This document shows positions 1 to 9,756 of a DNA stretch of 45,364 nt, one piece after another. Made by a program: the position numbers and the translations under genes. Location of the stretch: positions 1 through 45,364 of the forward strand of contig JAJFTE010000077.1 in assembly GCA_021373175.1 (NCBI GenBank), given 5' to 3'. Source of the DNA: Actinomycetes bacterium (GTDB taxonomy: Bacteria > Actinomycetota > Coriobacteriia > Anaerosomatales > Anaerosomataceae). Position 1 is the first letter of the stretch, and every line of letters begins with the position of its first letter. The notes beneath the pieces are model-generated. The model was given only the letters and a program-made list of their open reading frames with translations. It was not told where the DNA came from and searched no databases.

Positions 1-54
1 CCCCACGGCCGCCGGAATGACGTACGACGGACCAAAGACGAACCGAGCGGGCCC

Positions 55-251
55 TTGCACTTACTCTGGCAGAGACGCTGAGGAGGGCTTGGCTTGCTAT
101 GCCCGGAGAACCGCGGCACCCGCCACGCGAGCCGCCCTGCAAGGGCAGCTCGCCCTCCGCCGCAGCACAGGAACCGACCCCTGAGCAGCGAATTCTTGCA
201 CTAAGTGTGGCAAGTGATCAGGTGGGCTCGGTCGTTGCACTGACTTTGTCA
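55..251 (+). repeat. Three direct copies of a 17-bp motif
   Basis: A 17-bp motif with consensus TTGCACTNACTNTGGCA occurs at 55-71, 196-212 and 235-251, all in the same orientation, in a stretch with no convincing gene. All three share TTGCACT; the second half varies at a few positions. The middle copy extends into an inverted repeat, CTTGC at 195-199 and GCAAG at 210-214. These look like protein-binding sites or promoter elements for a gene beyond the left edge, but no regulator is identifiable. The rest of 1-274 shows nothing else I can support. Confidence 0.4.
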
Positions 252-274
252 ATCAACCGCTTTCTGGTCTGCTC

Positions 275-1558
275 TTACGCGTGAACGCCGTTCGAAGGGT
301 CCGTTCGCGTCAGAGTCGGTGTGGGAGCTTCTGTGTGCTCGCGATTGCGCCCCCTGAGACCGAGCATCAGTGCTACAAGCAGAAGCATCAGAGGCACGGC
401 ACAGAGCCAGATCGGCGTGTCGGTCAGGCTCTTGAGCGTCCTGCGGACGGCACTGCCGCCCGTCCCCGGGATCCGGATGACCTGCAGGCGGTTGTTCGAG
501 GTGTCCGCCACGATCACCGTGTCCCGGTCTTTGTCGTATGCCACTCCAGTCGGGTAGGTGAATTGGCCGTCCTGCACGCCCTGTTCGCCGAACCGCGCTG
601 TGATGAGACCCTTCTTCGCTGGATCGAGCACGATGACGTCGAACGTGAAGGCGTCGACCATCAGGAGTCTGCCTGCTCCGTCCTGGGTAAGCCCACAGGG
701 AAGCTGCATGGCCTGGCTGACGCCGTTGATCACGGGTGCCGTGCCCTCGGTGCTCATGAGGTTCTTCCCGACTGTGCTAGGGTCCGCATTGGTCCACAAG
801 AGACGCCCGCCCTGGTCGTACGCCTTGACTCTGCGGTTCTGGGTGTCCGCAACATAGATGTTGCCATCATCACCGATGACGATGCCATGGGGCACATCGA
901 CCTGGTCCTGCTTGCTGCCCCGACTGCCCCACTTCGCAACGAGCACGCCCTGGGTGTCGAACAGGCCGATCCCGTTCGTTGCGGCTATCGCCACCGTGTT
1001 GCCCTTCACATCAACGACCTGCGGCAGTTGAACGCCCCAGGACCGCAGGAAGGCGCCAGCCGGCGAAAAGACATCTACCGCGTTATTGCCGAAGTCGGTC
1101 ACATAGATGGCACCGTCATCGCCCACGGCGATTCCCTCGAGCGACGTGACTTGGCCAGGCTGCTGGCCTACCGCCGGAGAAATAACCTTCCGCACCTGGC
1201 CGCTTGGCGAGTACCCCACGATGTAGCGCTTACTTGCAAGGGTCCAGATCGTGCCGTCCGGACCGATGTCGACTGCCGTGGGTGTGTTGAGCATCTGCTC
1301 CGGTGAGGGACCCCATGCGTACAGCGATCGGACCCAGGTGATGCCCGCGGGTAGCGTATCCGCTGTGGGGGCCCCGGCTGGACGGGCACTCCGCACCAGG
1401 AAGTACCCAACGCCCACGAGCAGCAGGATAAGAATCACAAGCAGGAGCGCAAGCACCGTCCGGGTACGACGGGTATCGACGTACTCCACGACGGTCTCCT
1501 CGTAGTAGCCGTCACTCTCCGGAGCCGTGTCAAAGCTCCCATGCTCTTCATCGATCAC
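275..1558 (-). CDS. Membrane-anchored NHL-repeat beta-propeller protein
   Basis: 427 aa. A short acidic cytoplasmic head (about residues 1-33) is followed by a transmembrane helix (about 34-57), then a large extracytoplasmic region of NHL repeats (about 75-375). One repeat reads GIVIGDDGNIYVADTQNRRV, and others have the same G-x-DxxGxIYVADxxNNRV pattern. A second hydrophobic helix (about 388-407) sits near the C-terminus, so both ends are predicted in the cytoplasm. NHL propellers usually bind proteins, RNA or ligands; no catalytic motif is visible. The start is GTG at 1558, preceded by GAGGTG eight bases upstream. The TPR membrane gene lies 48 bp upstream and is probably in the same transcript. 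The specific role is unknown. Confidence 0.8.
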   Translation of the reverse strand: MIDEEHGSFDTAPESDGYYEETVVEYVDTRRTRTVLALLLVILILLLVGVGYFLVRSARPAGAPTADTLPAGITWVRSLYAWGPSPEQMLNTPTAVDIGPDGTIWTLASKRYIVGYSPSGQVRKVISPAVGQQPGQVTSLEGIAVGDDGAIYVTDFGNNAVDVFSPAGAFLRSWGVQLPQVVDVKGNTVAIAATNGIGLFDTQGVLVAKWGSRGSKQDQVDVPHGIVIGDDGNIYVADTQNRRVKAYDQGGRLLWTNADPSTVGKNLMSTEGTAPVINGVSQAMQLPCGLTQDGAGRLLMVDAFTFDVIVLDPAKKGLITARFGEQGVQDGQFTYPTGVAYDKDRDTVIVADTSNNRLQVIRIPGTGGSAVRRTLKSLTDTPIWLCAVPLMLLLVALMLGLRGRNREHTEAPTPTLTRTDPSNGVHA

Positions 1559-1606
1559 GTGGAAATCACCTCAAAGGGGTCTGCGGGCTGCGTGAACCGT
1601 CGCGTG

Positions 1607-2368
1607 CTACTCACCCTGGATTCTCTTGATGCCGTCGAGAGCAGGCTCGTAGTTCGGAATGTAGGCGAGAGCGGCCTTATAGTCAGCCAGGGCTTTGTCC
1701 TTCTCGCCAAGGTGCTCGTGGGCGGAGGCACGATACACGAGCAGGTCCGAACCTTGAGGATCGAGCCTCAAGGTCTCGCTGAGAACTTTCTCAGCGGTCT
1801 TCCAGTCGCCCAACACTCCAGATGCGCGGGCGCTCGTGAACAGAATGAGGATGCGGTGCGTTTGATCGAACTGCGCGTCGGTCACGATCGTCTGCTTGGC
1901 TGCCGCTGCCGTGATTATCTCCTTGCGCGCGGCGTCGTCAGAGGCAATCCCCTCTTTCGCCAGATCGATGGCGCCCTTGTAGTCTTCGGCATCGAAAAGC
2001 AGCGTGACGCCAGCCGCGTAGACCGCGGTCTTCTCGACGCCCGTGACCTCCGTGAGCGCGCTCTTGTATTCCTTCGTGGCCGCGGCAGGCTGTCCGCTCG
2101 CTTCGAGCGCGAGGATATATGCCTGGCGAGCCGAGCCGGACCCCGGATACTGTCTCGCCGCGTCTCGCAGCAGAACGACTTGCGATTCGACCAGGGTCCG
2201 TGGCGTCGAGCCGGCGCCGAAGACACCCGCGAGAAGCCCGTAAATCACCCCAACCAGTCCGAGGACTACGACAAACCCAATCGCCAGCATGAGCCATCCC
2301 GTGACCGGGTCGCTCTGCCGCTGTTTCTCGTAGATAATCTGGTGGGGAGCATCCTCCGGTTCAGGCAT
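1607..2368 (-). CDS. Membrane-anchored TPR protein
   Basis: 253 aa. One N-terminal transmembrane helix (about residues 23-48) is followed by an extracytoplasmic helical region. The last third (about 175-250) has clear tetratricopeptide repeats, with A-x-LGDWKTAEKVL and LGEKDKALADYKAAL phasing. TPRs mediate protein-protein contacts; there is no enzymatic signature. ATG at 2368 is chosen because AGGAAG lies eight bases upstream; an in-frame TTG at 2371 is the alternative. It precedes the NHL-propeller gene in the same direction, and the two probably form a membrane complex or scaffold, which is inference from adjacency and shared topology. Confidence 0.75.
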   Translation of the reverse strand: MPEPEDAPHQIIYEKQRQSDPVTGWLMLAIGFVVVLGLVGVIYGLLAGVFGAGSTPRTLVESQVVLLRDAARQYPGSGSARQAYILALEASGQPAAATKEYKSALTEVTGVEKTAVYAAGVTLLFDAEDYKGAIDLAKEGIASDDAARKEIITAAAAKQTIVTDAQFDQTHRILILFTSARASGVLGDWKTAEKVLSETLRLDPQGSDLLVYRASAHEHLGEKDKALADYKAALAYIPNYEPALDGIKRIQGE

Positions 2369-2468
2369 CAAGCGATCTTCCTTTCGCCTTCATCCAGCAA
2401 CGGACCGGTCCATCTGGTGCGTAGGAAACTAATAGTAAGTCAGTACAGTAACGCGACCAGAACCTGAT

Positions 2469-2474
2469 ATTTTA
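2469..2474 (-). promoter_or_regulatory. Possible -10 element for the TPR-NHL gene pair
   Basis: TAAAAT on the minus strand, about 100 bases upstream of the TPR gene, in the 2372-2571 gap. The -35 region is weak (GCTTCC at 17-bp spacing), so this is only a candidate. Confidence 0.3.
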
Positions 2475-2571
2475 GCATGCGGCGTACCATCGGAAGCATC
2501 CCAAACTCAGACACCAAGTGAACACGCGCGGCAGCGTCACCCCTACACGCCAAAGCCGCGGTCGAGCACGG

Positions 2572-3840
2572 TCAGTCCAAGTCTTCCGGCAGCGCGATAT
2601 GTCCGGCCACCGCAGTTGCCGCGGCTACGGCTGGCGAGCCCAGATACACCTCGCTCGTGGGATCGCCCATACGGCCGACGAAGTTGCGGTTCGTGGTCGC
2701 CATCGCGCGCTCCCCCGCCGCAAGAATGCCCATGTGCCCGCCAAGGCACGGTCCGCACGTGGGCGTGGAAACCGCGGCGCCCGCGTCCAGGAAGATGTCG
2801 AAGAGTCCCTCGTGCATCGCATCGCGATAGATCTGCTGCGTGGCGGGCAGGATGATGAGCCGCACGTCCGGATGCACGTGGCGACCTTTCAGAATCCCGG
2901 CGGCGACGCGCAGATCCTCGAGCCTCCCGTTCGTGCAGGAGCCGATCACGACTTGGTCGACCGTGATGCCTCGCGAGTCCTCGGCCAGGCGCGTGTTGCT
3001 CGGCAGATGCGGGAACGAGACCGTCGGCTTGACGCTTGCCGCGTCAATCTCGTACACGTGCGCGTAGACGGCGTCGGCGTCCGAGAAGTACTCGGTCCAG
3101 GGGCGCTCCGTGCGCCCTTTCATGTACGCGCGCGTGGTGTCGTCCACAGCGATGATGCCGCTTTTCGCACCGGCCTCAATCGCCATGTTGCAGATGGTCA
3201 TGCGTCCTTCCATGCTGAGACCGTCGATCGTGTCGCCGGTGAACTCCATCGCCTGGTAGAGCGCGCCGTCCACGCCGATCATCCCGATGATATGCAGGAT
3301 GATGTCCTTCGCGCTCACCCAGGGCCGCAGCTTACCGCTCAGGTTGAACTTCAGGCTTGCGGGTACCTTGAACCACGCCTCGCCTGTCGCCATGCCCACG
3401 GCGGCGTCGGTGGAGCCGACACCGGTGGCAAACGCTCCAAGAGCGCCATACGTGCAGGTGTGGCTGTCGGCACCGATGATCACGTCGCCCGCGCCCACAA
3501 CCCCCTGTTCGGGCAGAAGCGCGTGCTCCACACCCATGCAGCCGATCTCGTAGTAGTGCGTGATGCCCTGCGCCTTCGCGAACTCGCGCATCATCTTGGC
3601 TTGCTCGGCGCTCTTGATGTCCTTGTTCGGCGCGTAGTGGTCGGGTACAAGCGCGATCTTCCCAGCGTCCCAGACGTGCTCGACGCCGATCTTCGCGAAC
3701 TCCTTGATGGCGATGGGCGCCGTGACGTCGTTGGCGAGCACAAGATCGAGCCGGCAGTTAACAAGCTGTCCAGGCTCGACCTCGGACAGGCCCGCGTGCG
3801 CCGCGAGGATCTTCTCGGTGATGGTCATTGCTCGCGGCAT
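2572..3840 (-). CDS. leuC: 3-isopropylmalate dehydratase large subunit
   Basis: 422 aa, the usual length for the bacterial/archaeal short LeuC subfamily. It isomerises 2- to 3-isopropylmalate in leucine synthesis as a heterodimer with LeuD. The [4Fe-4S] ligands are visible in GSCTNGR (about residue 300) and CGPCLGGH (about 360), and the active-site segment [13 protein letters not shown] is present. Start ATG at 3840 follows GAGGAG with good spacing and lies 3 bp after leuA. It is the last gene of the T-box operon. No leuD follows it: the only leuD-like gene in the window is at 17252-17752, in the second cassette, so the small-subunit partner is either that one or encoded elsewhere. Confidence 0.88.
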   Translation of the reverse strand: MPRAMTITEKILAAHAGLSEVEPGQLVNCRLDLVLANDVTAPIAIKEFAKIGVEHVWDAGKIALVPDHYAPNKDIKSAEQAKMMREFAKAQGITHYYEIGCMGVEHALLPEQGVVGAGDVIIGADSHTCTYGALGAFATGVGSTDAAVGMATGEAWFKVPASLKFNLSGKLRPWVSAKDIILHIIGMIGVDGALYQAMEFTGDTIDGLSMEGRMTICNMAIEAGAKSGIIAVDDTTRAYMKGRTERPWTEYFSDADAVYAHVYEIDAASVKPTVSFPHLPSNTRLAEDSRGITVDQVVIGSCTNGRLEDLRVAAGILKGRHVHPDVRLIILPATQQIYRDAMHEGLFDIFLDAGAAVSTPTCGPCLGGHMGILAAGERAMATTNRNFVGRMGDPTSEVYLGSPAVAAATAVAGHIALPEDLD

Positions 3841-3843
3841 GGG

Positions 3844-5397
3844 TCAGATCTCCTCGTGTACGGTCGGTGCCTGCGAGACAAGCAGCCGGTTGAGCGCGTT
3901 CGTGTAGGCCTTTGCTGAAGCTACGATGATATCCGAATGCGCACCCCGGCCGGTGAAGATCCGACCATCGGCGCTCTTGATGCGGATGGTGACCTCGCCA
4001 AGGGCGTCGATGCCGCGCGTCACGGCCTCGACCCGGAACTCCGTGAGGTCGTTGTCCACCTCCACGATGCGGTTGATGGCCTTGTACACGGCATCGACCG
4101 GACCGGTCCCGTGGCTCGAGTCGATGAGATGCTCGCCTGTTTGGGTGACGAGCTCGACGGTGGCGGTGGGGATTCCCGGCTCGCCGCTTGTGAAGTGGAT
4201 CTGCGCGAGGTGATAGACCTCGTTCAGGGTCCGTTCGTTCTCGCTCACGAGCGCTTCGAGGTCCTCGTCGTAGACCTCCTTCTTCTTGTCGGCAAGCTCC
4301 AGGAACGCGGCATAGACGCGGTCGAAATCGCCCTCTGGCATCTCGAAGCCACGCTCGCCGAGTCGGTGCTTGAGCGCGTGACGTCCGCTTCGCGCCGTGA
4401 GCACGATGCTCGAGCCGCCGGCCCCGACGTCGGCCGGGTCGATGATCTCGTAGGTGCTGCGCTCCTTGAGCACGCCGTCTTGGTGGATACCGCTTGAGTG
4501 CGCGAATGCGTTCGTGCCCACGATCGCCTTGTTCGGCTGCACGATGATACCGGTGATGCCCGAGACCAGCCTGGACGTCCGCGTGATCTCGCGCGTATTG
4601 ATGCGCGTATCCACGCCAAAGACATCAGGACGCTGCTTGAGCGCCATCACAACCTCTTCAAGCGCCGTGTTGCCGGCCCGCTCGCCGATGCCGTTGATAG
4701 TGCACTCCACCTGCCGGGCGCCCGCCTTCACGCCCGCAAGCGCGTTCGCGGTAGCCATGCCAAGGTCGTTGTGGCAGTGCACCGAGACGATCACGTCCTC
4801 GATACCGGCGACGTTGTGCATAAGCCCGCCGATAAGCTCGCCGAAGACCTCGGGATACGAGTAGCCGGTCGTGTCAGGGATGTTCACCACCGTCGCTCCT
4901 GCCGAGACGACAGCCTGGATGACCCGGTAGAGGTACGCGGGCACCGCCCGGCCCGCGTCCTCGGCGTAAAACTCCACGTCATCGACGAGGTTGCGCGCGA
5001 ACCGCACTGCCGTGACAGCCCGTTCGAGCGCCTCGTCCTGCGATATGCGGAGCTTGTCGCGCAGGTGACTCTCGGAGACCCCGATGCCCGTGTGGATCCG
5101 CGGCCGCTTCGCTGTGGCGAGCGCATCGGCGGCGACCTCGATGTCTTTGGGGATCGCGCGTGAGAGCGCGCAGACCACGACCGCGTCGTGTACCTCGGCC
5201 GCGATCGTGCGAACGCTCTCGAAATCTCCCGGGCTCGAGACCGGGAACCCGGCCTCGATCACGTCAACGCCAAGCCTGACGAGCTGGCGCGCGATCTCGA
5301 GCTTCTCCCCGGTGTTCATGCTTGCGCCCGGCGATTGTTCGCCGTCCCGCAGCGTGGTGTCGAATATCTGGACCCGATCGATATCTGTCCTCATCAT
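3844..5397 (-). CDS. leuA: 2-isopropylmalate synthase
   Basis: 517 aa. Condenses 2-oxoisovalerate with acetyl-CoA, the committed step to leucine. The catalytic TIM barrel (about residues 5-275) shows [33 protein letters not shown] and NGIGERAGN. The C-terminal LeuA dimerisation/allosteric domain (about 375-505) is present, which separates it from the shorter homolog at 19060-20265. Start ATG at 5397 overlaps the serA stop and has TGGAG nine bases upstream; ATGs at 5412 and 5394 are also in frame. Translational coupling to serA is likely. Confidence 0.92.
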   Translation of the reverse strand: MMRTDIDRVQIFDTTLRDGEQSPGASMNTGEKLEIARQLVRLGVDVIEAGFPVSSPGDFESVRTIAAEVHDAVVVCALSRAIPKDIEVAADALATAKRPRIHTGIGVSESHLRDKLRISQDEALERAVTAVRFARNLVDDVEFYAEDAGRAVPAYLYRVIQAVVSAGATVVNIPDTTGYSYPEVFGELIGGLMHNVAGIEDVIVSVHCHNDLGMATANALAGVKAGARQVECTINGIGERAGNTALEEVVMALKQRPDVFGVDTRINTREITRTSRLVSGITGIIVQPNKAIVGTNAFAHSSGIHQDGVLKERSTYEIIDPADVGAGGSSIVLTARSGRHALKHRLGERGFEMPEGDFDRVYAAFLELADKKKEVYDEDLEALVSENERTLNEVYHLAQIHFTSGEPGIPTATVELVTQTGEHLIDSSHGTGPVDAVYKAINRIVEVDNDLTEFRVEAVTRGIDALGEVTIRIKSADGRIFTGRGAHSDIIVASAKAYTNALNRLLVSQAPTVHEEI

Positions 5398-6977
5398 AGC
5401 TCGATGCTCCAAGCATCCGTCATCCCGGCTGCGCCCTTGATACGGCCGAGGAGGTCTTCGGAAAGCGCGGAATCCACCACCATCCCCATGAGGGCGGTGC
5501 CGCCGGCGGCGGTACGACCGACCTGCATGGATGCGATGTTGATTCCCTCGTCGCCCAGGATCGTGCCGACCTTGCCGATCATGCCAGGACGGTCGGGATA
5601 CCGGAAGAACGCCATGAACGCGCCGGGTGCCATGTCAAGATCGTAGCCAAAGAGCGAGACCAGCCTTGGCTCGTTGCTCTTGCCGATGAGCGTGGCCGCG
5701 ATCTCGACCGGCTCACCGGCGGTGGTGGCCCGCACGATGACCATGTTCGTGTAGTCGTGGGTCTCGGCGCGCTTGGTCTCGGTCACCTTCAGGCCGCGCT
5801 GGTCGGCGAAATACTCGGCGTTCACGAAGTTGACCGGCTCGTCCGAGACCCTGCCGAGGAGCCCCTTGAGCACCGCGGTCTTGAGAATGCGCGTGTCTGT
5901 CTCGGCAAGTAGGCCGACCGTGAGCACATCGAGCTCGCCGATGCCGCCGGGCGCGAACTGCGCTATCGCCGAACCGAGTCTTTCCGCAAGCGTGATGAAC
6001 GGTCCGATCTTCTCCATCACGTCGGGCGCCACCGGCACCGCGTTCACCGCCGTCGGCACCATCTCGCCCTTGAGCCCGGCGATGACAAGCTCGGCGATCT
6101 GGTCGCCCGCACGGTCCTGTGCCTCATCGGTGGATGCGCCCAGGTGCGGCGTGAGGATGACGTTCGCGAGTTCGTGCAGCGGCGACTCGGTAGCCGGCTC
6201 GACCTCGAAGACGTCAATGGCCGCCGAGGCGACCTTGCCGCTCTTGAGCGCGGCCACAAGCGCGTCTTCCTGGTAGATACCGCCGCGCGCGGTGTTCACC
6301 AGCCGCACGCCGTCACGCATCTTGCCAAACTGCTCGGTGCCGAACATGCCGATGGTCTCTTTCGTCTTGGGCAGGTGCACCGTGAGGAAGTCGACCTTGG
6401 GGAGCAGCTCGTCAACGGTAGCGACGAGTTCCACGCCGAGAGCGGCCGCACGTTCCTCGGAGATGTAGGGGTCGTAACCGACAAGCCTCATCCCGAGGCC
6501 GCGGGCTCGCTCGGCCACAAGCGTGCCGATACGGCCGAGGCCGACGATCCCGAGCGTCTTCTCGTAGACCTCCGTGCCGGTGAACTTGGAGCGCTCCCAC
6601 TTGCCCGCGTGCATGCTGGCGTTCGCCTGCGGCGTGTTGCGCGCGCTTGCCAGCAAGAGCGTGATCGTCTGCTCGGCGGCAGAGACGATATTGCTTGTGG
6701 GCGCGTTGCACACGATGATGCCGCGCTCGGTGGCGGCCGTCACGTCGACGTTGTCGACGCCCACGCCGGCGCGACCGATGATCTTGAGCGTGCGGCCGGC
6801 CTCGATGATACGCCGCGTCGCTTTGGTGGCCGAGCGGACCACCATCGCGTCGTAGCCGCCGATGATCTCGACGATCTCGTCCTCGGCAAGCCCGGTCCTC
6901 ACGTCGACGTCCAGGCCCGCGTCCCTGAGCTTCTGGATGCCGCTGTCCGATATCTTGTCAGCTACCAGTACCTTCAT
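5394..6977 (-). CDS. serA: D-3-phosphoglycerate dehydrogenase
   Basis: 527 aa, the long SerA type. Oxidises 3-phosphoglycerate to 3-phosphohydroxypyruvate, the first step of serine synthesis. The Rossmann motif [17 protein letters not shown] lies at about 146-162. The catalytic Arg is in NTARGG and the catalytic His in PHLGAST. An intervening ASB domain (about 315-450) and a C-terminal ACT domain (about 455-527, [20 protein letters not shown]) suggest serine feedback. Start ATG at 6977 overlaps the aminotransferase stop by four bases (ATGA) behind GGGGGAGG. The position next to a class V aminotransferase points to a serine-branch pair inside a branched-chain operon. Confidence 0.93.
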   Translation of the reverse strand: MKVLVADKISDSGIQKLRDAGLDVDVRTGLAEDEIVEIIGGYDAMVVRSATKATRRIIEAGRTLKIIGRAGVGVDNVDVTAATERGIIVCNAPTSNIVSAAEQTITLLLASARNTPQANASMHAGKWERSKFTGTEVYEKTLGIVGLGRIGTLVAERARGLGMRLVGYDPYISEERAAALGVELVATVDELLPKVDFLTVHLPKTKETIGMFGTEQFGKMRDGVRLVNTARGGIYQEDALVAALKSGKVASAAIDVFEVEPATESPLHELANVILTPHLGASTDEAQDRAGDQIAELVIAGLKGEMVPTAVNAVPVAPDVMEKIGPFITLAERLGSAIAQFAPGGIGELDVLTVGLLAETDTRILKTAVLKGLLGRVSDEPVNFVNAEYFADQRGLKVTETKRAETHDYTNMVIVRATTAGEPVEIAATLIGKSNEPRLVSLFGYDLDMAPGAFMAFFRYPDRPGMIGKVGTILGDEGINIASMQVGRTAAGGTALMGMVVDSALSEDLLGRIKGAAGMTDAWSIEL

Positions 6978-8128
6978 CGGTCCTCCCCCATGAAGACGGC
7001 TTCGGCGGCCTTGATGCCACTGCCGCGCTCGAAATCGTAGCCGAGCTCGGCAAGCGTCATCTCAAGCGCCGCGAGCGTGGTGATGATGTCGAACGGCCCG
7101 AAGTAGCCGAGATGCCCCACACGGAAGATCCGGCCCGCATAGTCGTCCTGGCCGCCGGCGATGGTGACGCCGTACTTGTTCTTCATGATCTTGACGATCG
7201 CCTTGCCATCGATGCCGTCGGGCACCCAGACCGGCGTGACCGCGCTGCCCCGGCCCTCGGGCGGCGCGAAGAGCTTCATGCCGAGCGCCTCGCAGCCTCT
7301 TCGGGTGGCCTCGGCAAGCGTACTGTGACGCTCGATGATGTTCTCAATCCCTTCGTCGAGCATCATCCGAATAGCCTCAGTCAGCCCGATGATGAGCGAG
7401 ACCGGCGGCGTGAACGGCGTCGTTTCCTTCTCCAGGTTCTTCTTGTACTTCATCCAGTCGAAGTAGTACTTGGGGAGCGTGGAGCGTTCGTAGGCCTTCC
7501 ACGCCTTTGGCGAGACCGTGAGCGCCGCCAGGCCCGGGGGAAGCATGAGCCCCTTCTGCGAGCCGGTCATGACGACATCCAGGCCCCACTCGTCGGTCTT
7601 GCACGGCACGGCGCCAATGCCGGTGATGCTGTCCACGATGAACACGCAGTCATGGCGCTCGCGCACGATGGCGCCGATCGCCTCAACGTCGTTCAGCACG
7701 CCAGAAGAGGTCTCCGACTGCACGACGACCACACTGCGCGCGGCGGGGTTCTCGGCAAGCGCCCGCTCGATGTCGGCGGGCTTGACGGTCTCGGTCCACT
7801 CGTAGGACAGATCGACGACGGAGAGGCCGTACACCTTGGCGATCTGCACCATGCGGTCGCCGAACTTGCCGTTGCGCGCCACGATCACCGTGTCGCCCGC
7901 GCAGAAGCAGTTGGCGAACGCGGACTCCATCGCGCCGGTGCCGGAGCACGAGAAGATGAGCACGTCGCTCGCCTGCGTCTGAAAGATCACCTTCAGTCCT
8001 GCGACCGCTTCCATGAGGATCGCCGAGAAGTCCGGCGTGCGGTGGTGGATCATCGGGCGGGCCTGTGCGAGAAGGACTTCGGCGGGTACCGGGGTCGGCC
8101 CCGGCGTCATCAAGTACTGCTTCTGCAT
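6974..8128 (-). CDS. Class V aminotransferase, likely phosphoserine aminotransferase
   Basis: 384 aa. A PLP-dependent class V (alanine-glyoxylate/serine-pyruvate type) aminotransferase. The start region MTPGPTPVPAEV, the segment FSCSGTGAMES and the Schiff-base lysine in TGSQKGLMLPPGL (about 195) are characteristic. Relatives in archaea act as phosphoserine aminotransferases, and coupling to serA by a 4-bp overlap supports that role here; this is inference, and alanine-glyoxylate activity is the alternative. The ATG at 8128 has GGGAG at good spacing, and the open frame upstream of it lacks homology-like sequence. The 98-bp gap to ilvC contains a perfect 7-bp hairpin. Confidence 0.82.
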   Translation of the reverse strand: MQKQYLMTPGPTPVPAEVLLAQARPMIHHRTPDFSAILMEAVAGLKVIFQTQASDVLIFSCSGTGAMESAFANCFCAGDTVIVARNGKFGDRMVQIAKVYGLSVVDLSYEWTETVKPADIERALAENPAARSVVVVQSETSSGVLNDVEAIGAIVRERHDCVFIVDSITGIGAVPCKTDEWGLDVVMTGSQKGLMLPPGLAALTVSPKAWKAYERSTLPKYYFDWMKYKKNLEKETTPFTPPVSLIIGLTEAIRMMLDEGIENIIERHSTLAEATRRGCEALGMKLFAPPEGRGSAVTPVWVPDGIDGKAIVKIMKNKYGVTIAGGQDDYAGRIFRVGHLGYFGPFDIITTLAALEMTLAELGYDFERGSGIKAAEAVFMGEDR

Positions 8129-8160
8129 GGTTAACGCTCCCTGTCCGCTACATGACTGCT

Positions 8161-8182
8161 GCCGTCGCCCGGCATCGACGGC
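8161..8182 (-). other. Intercistronic hairpin between ilvC and the aminotransferase
   Basis: GCCGTCG at 8161-8167 pairs perfectly with CGACGGC at 8176-8182 around an 8-base loop. No T-run follows on the minus strand, so it is more likely an mRNA stability or processing element, or a partial attenuator, than a classic terminator. Confidence 0.35.
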
Positions 8183-8226
8183 GTTCGTAGCCGGGTATTG
8201 CCTGAGTCCGTTGCGTGCCTCGTGCC

Positions 8227-9267
<1,041 letters not shown>

Positions 9268-9756
9268 TTATGATGCGTCCTTCGAGCCACGTGCAAGCGC
9301 GATCTTGCCGGTTCTGGTGAGTTCCTTGATGCCATACGTGCGCAGCAGGTCCTCCATGGCCATGAGTTTGTCACCCGCCCCGGTGGCCTCGATGGTGACG
9401 CTCTGTCTGCCTACATCGATGATTTTGGCCCTGAACACGTTCGCGATCTCGATGATCTCGTGACGGCGCTCGGGCGGAGCGTTCACCTTGAACAGAACCA
9501 GTTCGCGGTCGATCATCTCTTTGGGATTCAGGTCCTGGATCTTGATGACATTGATGAGCTTGTGCAGTTGCTTCGTCACCTGCTCGAGCAGCGCGTCCTC
9601 TGCCGCGACGACGATGGTCATGCGAGAGAGCGTGGGGTCCTCGGTCACTCCGACGGCAAGCGAGTCGATGTTGAAGCCGCGTCGTGCGAAGAGCGACGCG
9701 ACGCGCGTGAGCACACCCGGCTTGTTCTCCACGAGAACGGACAGCGTGTGATTCAT
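9268..9756 (-). CDS. ilvN: Acetolactate synthase small (regulatory) subunit
   Basis: 162 aa, the normal length. The N-terminal ACT domain (HTLSVLVENKPGVLTRVASL, residues about 2-75) binds branched-chain amino acids for feedback inhibition of IlvB, and a C-terminal ALS_ss domain follows. ATG at 9756 overlaps the ilvB stop as TGATGA and has GAGGAGG ten bases upstream; the in-frame GTG at 9765 abuts that site and is less likely. The two subunits are translationally coupled. Confidence 0.94.
   Translation of the reverse strand: MNHTLSVLVENKPGVLTRVASLFARRGFNIDSLAVGVTEDPTLSRMTIVVAAEDALLEQVTKQLHKLINVIKIQDLNPKEMIDRELVLFKVNAPPERRHEIIEIANVFRAKIIDVGRQSVTIEATGAGDKLMAMEDLLRTYGIKELTRTGKIALARGSKDAS

Noticed and set aside
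55-251. Possible sigma-54 promoters in the left-edge repeats
   Set aside because: TGGCA and TTGC elements occur, but in the wrong order and spacing for TGGCAC-N5-TTGC on either strand.
99-284. Plus-strand open frame of 61 aa at the left edge
   Set aside because: No ribosome site, low-complexity Pro-rich start, and it contains two of the three repeat copies.
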